A stretch of DNA of 64,000 bases from Eretmocerus hayati. Lineage: Eukaryota > Arthropoda > Insecta > Hymenoptera > Aphelinidae. Under the pieces are notes generated by a model. It made no database searches. It saw nothing but the letters and a program-made list of their open reading frames with translations, and had not been told where the DNA came from. The stretch lies in the NCBI GenBank assembly GCA_029851415.1, contig CM056744.1, forward strand, positions 14,081,268 through 14,145,267, read 5' to 3'. Position 1 is the stretch's first letter. Each line of letters begins with the position of its first letter. Positions 61,160 to 64,000 of the stretch are shown here, one piece after another. The translations under genes and the position numbers were made by a program.

Positions 61160-64000
61160 GAAAGCAATTGATCCTTCAGCAGTGTAGTATTTACGACCCA
61201 AATCTGCATGGAGCATCAAATTGGAGGTTATGTTGCTCTACTAAAAGACGATATGAGATTTGTGCACAGTGTTCTTGGATGTTGAATCTGCCAACTGTAG
61301 CAAGTTGAATTTTTTTATTCTTTCAATCAAACGAGTACGCAGACATGCGACGGAGCTCTGATTGAATTGATAACTTTTTGCCACTCTGCGTAGCGAAGAG
61401 TTTTATTTGATTCAAACTTTAATGAATGTAGTTGATTTCCATCCATTTGCTCTGATTTGTATGTATTATTCGTGTATCAATCGGAGAGTGATTCGGTTTG
61501 CTTGGTGTATAAAAGTTACCAAGTTACCGAACCAATTCAAAAGTTCTTATTTTATGGATTTTTTGAATATTTTATTTTATAAATATCAAATTTCTGTGTA
61601 GCGTCCTCGCAAATACAAAATTCATCATGAACTTTTATCTTCATTGAACTGAAGAAAACTGATTCAATTACTCAACAAAATTGATTGTTTCCCGGAAAAT
61701 ATTATAAAAATTAAGCCTCGTGCTTATCATAAAGTCTGAAAACCCAAACGACTCCTCTTACGAGCCACTAATCGTTCGACTATTTCAGTGAAAATTGAAT
61801 TCATGCATCATTATATCGTGAGCAGTCGTGACTCATTATGTCTTGGGTAACAATACTCTCGTATAGATAAAATTAACAAAAACTGAGGCGCCACCAAGTT
61901 TTCTTCGGGACTTTTTATGATCAAACGAATTTTTAACCATTCACAAAGAGCTGCCAACATCATTCGATAATTTTTCCCGAAATCATCAAAAAACTTTGAG
62001 ACTACGAAACAATCCATAAATCTAAAAAATTGAAATTTATACTTATTGATTATAAAAAATGATAGCAAACTTCAACTATGAACTAATTGAGCTTTCGATA
62101 TAATTTATTCGACCATAGTCTATATTCCGTGATTTACAATGACGAATGTGTAAATCACGTACATACATAACAAATACGTAAGTTTGAATTCGACAGAGAT
62201 ATAACGGATCGATAAATCGAATCGACATGTCCGGGTATCTTGTATCTCATATCGAAACAACTTCATCGTGCTAAATCATTCTCTCATATTTAGAAAAAAA
62301 TGACTGTTTATCCGTTACATAGACAGCGAACACGTGGTGATCGTAAATTGACTTCCTACAGTTCACACTCACACACTGATACCAAAATTAGCTACAATAA
62401 AATGGATATTTCACGGTGTATTCTTCATCATTATTACATAAATCGAAGGAATGTTAGTCTTTGAGGTTAGGATGGCTAAGTTGTGAAAAAATTTGATCAC
62501 TACTCTGAAAGGTGTAACCTAACTTGATCGTATTCGAATTGCTCTACTAATTTTGAAATTTTGCGGTCTGTAATATCAGATTTTTCAAAAAGCTCTAAAA
62601 TTCCTATCTCAAAAAGTTGGAAAATCCATTATCGAATAGCAATTCCGAGACAGATTGGTTAGGTCACCCGACTAATAATCATCACTCAGATAATTTTACC
62701 ACAAATTTTTTTTAAATTTTTAGCTTACTGTTTTAAAAATTGAAAACATCAGTCTCCACTTCAAAAATTTCCATTGAAGTAACAAACAACAAAAAAAAAA
62801 CGGAGATATCAAGTGAACGGTATGACCTGAAAGTAGCCCATAGCAAAATGTTTTTCACGCGTGAAATCGTCTCTCCTATCGTCTAAAATAAGCTTCGACT
62901 ATGGCATGTTGAGAGAGTTTTAGAAAGATCCTGCAATACTTACAAGTGGACCGGTTTCTTCTTGTCTCATTTCCTCTTTTTCTTCTTCTTCAAGACTGTA
63001 TTAGAAAATGTAGGTCCGATTTCCCTCATTTCTTGAAAATGCCCACAACAACTCTCTATTTCCATTTGTTCCATCACACCATCTATGCAACTAAAATTGA
63101 ATGACTGACTCATATACTAACTGACTAAATAGGTGTGGTTTTTTTTTTTTGACGACAAAGTGGGTAATGGCACATGCCGATATGCACCTTTCTCATTTCT
63201 CTTTTTTATAATACGTTTCAAGTTCTTGCCTATACTTATACATATAGATTGTAAATATACGTTGAAACTTTCGTCCAATCGATTCTATGATATATAGTCA
63301 ATCTGGTATATAATTGAATCCGTTTTGTATTCTCATATTGTACGTGATATATCTGGGTACATTATTACTCAACAGTTATTGTAACTTTCTCTGTAATAAG
63401 ATTCTTAGTAATGGAGATATTAGGTGAGAGGTTGTTATCCTTTGGAAAATTAACTTTTTTGGGGTATATTTATAGAGATTGTGTGGTGAAGGGTGAGAAT
63501 GTTCCATTTTGGAGAACATTTGGGTCTTAAATATTTCAAAAGATGTTGAGAGTCATTGACAAAGAATAATTATTGTAAATAGTTCATAGAAATCTTCTGT
63601 TAGGGTGATTTTGAATTCTGCCCATGAGTGCATTGCAGCATGGAATTATTTTGGCTATTCAAATTTTTTTTTTCTTTCCGAATGAATTATGTTATCTGGG
63701 TCAGAATGGATTCAAAAATACCAAAATAACCGATTTGGAATTTTTTGCTTATTATACTTCTAACAAACTTTGAGAATGTTATTTCCATACACGTGTTTTC
63801 TAAAGAGGCTCAATTCTTTGATACTCAAGTATTTTTTTCAACTTCTTGAGATGTTTCGCTGCATTCTTGTAAAATAAATGTTTTTATATACCCTATATGT
63901 GCTGATGGGATTGAAATCTGACTAAATTGATGACCATCAATGGAGTTTATCAAGATATAACAACAAAAAGTTTTAATCGATGAATCATAATCAAAAATAT
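61160..64000. other. AT-rich stretch, no gene supported
   Basis: A weak foldback (ACGAGTACGCAGA with CTCTGCGTAGCGAAGAG) lies at about 61325-61415. The rest is AT-rich with homopolymer runs and no recognisable gene. Confidence 0.45.

Overview
The window reads as AT-rich nuclear DNA of an arthropod, most probably an insect. Evidence: spliceosomal introns of 65-75 bp, many foldback DNA-transposon relics, a non-LTR retrotransposon tail, tRNA-derived SINE units and a Polinton/Maverick-type DNA polymerase. I cannot name the species. There is no operon structure, no CRISPR array and no rRNA. The only tRNA-like sequences lie inside SINE copies.

Region 1 (1-9.7 kb) is the gene-bearing part. A family-B DNA polymerase runs leftward off the window edge. 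It is split by two short introns, and removing them at canonical GT-AG sites restores the reading frame. Divergent to it is a small nuclease-like protein of a repeat-associated arthropod family, also with one short intron. Next come nine copies of a ~65 bp motif, then a compact leftward transcription unit. That unit has a CCAAT box, a TATA box at -32, a TCAGT initiator, an ATG-free leader and a 395 bp leader intron. It carries two small ORFs 8 nt apart. The first encodes a proline-rich protein with four SUMO-interaction-like motifs. The second (one 75 bp intron) ends in KEN-box and D-box-like motifs. I recognise neither protein. It is the best candidate here for something undescribed.

Region 2 (9.7-16.8 kb) holds inverted-repeat elements, including one whose interior is a GGAT/ATCC minisatellite arranged as a giant hairpin. 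At 16.85-17.19 kb a plausible plus-strand promoter (TATA, initiator) leads to a leader and a 12-codon first coding exon with a GTACGT donor. If real, much of the remaining window may be the long first intron of that gene.

Region 3 (19.2-22.1 kb) is a G-rich minisatellite mosaic: a 16-bp array, GGGT-rich tracts, and a 10-bp GGTCTA-type array interrupted by a foldback insertion. Region 4 (22-64 kb) is mostly AT-rich noncoding sequence with discrete insertions: TIR elements with TA, TAA or TTAA target duplications; a LINE tail with its 5' end inverted (twin priming); a miRNA-like hairpin; and a 1.56 kb multi-copy SINE complex flanked by one 15-bp target-site duplication. Small GC-richer islands are scattered through this part and could be regulatory.
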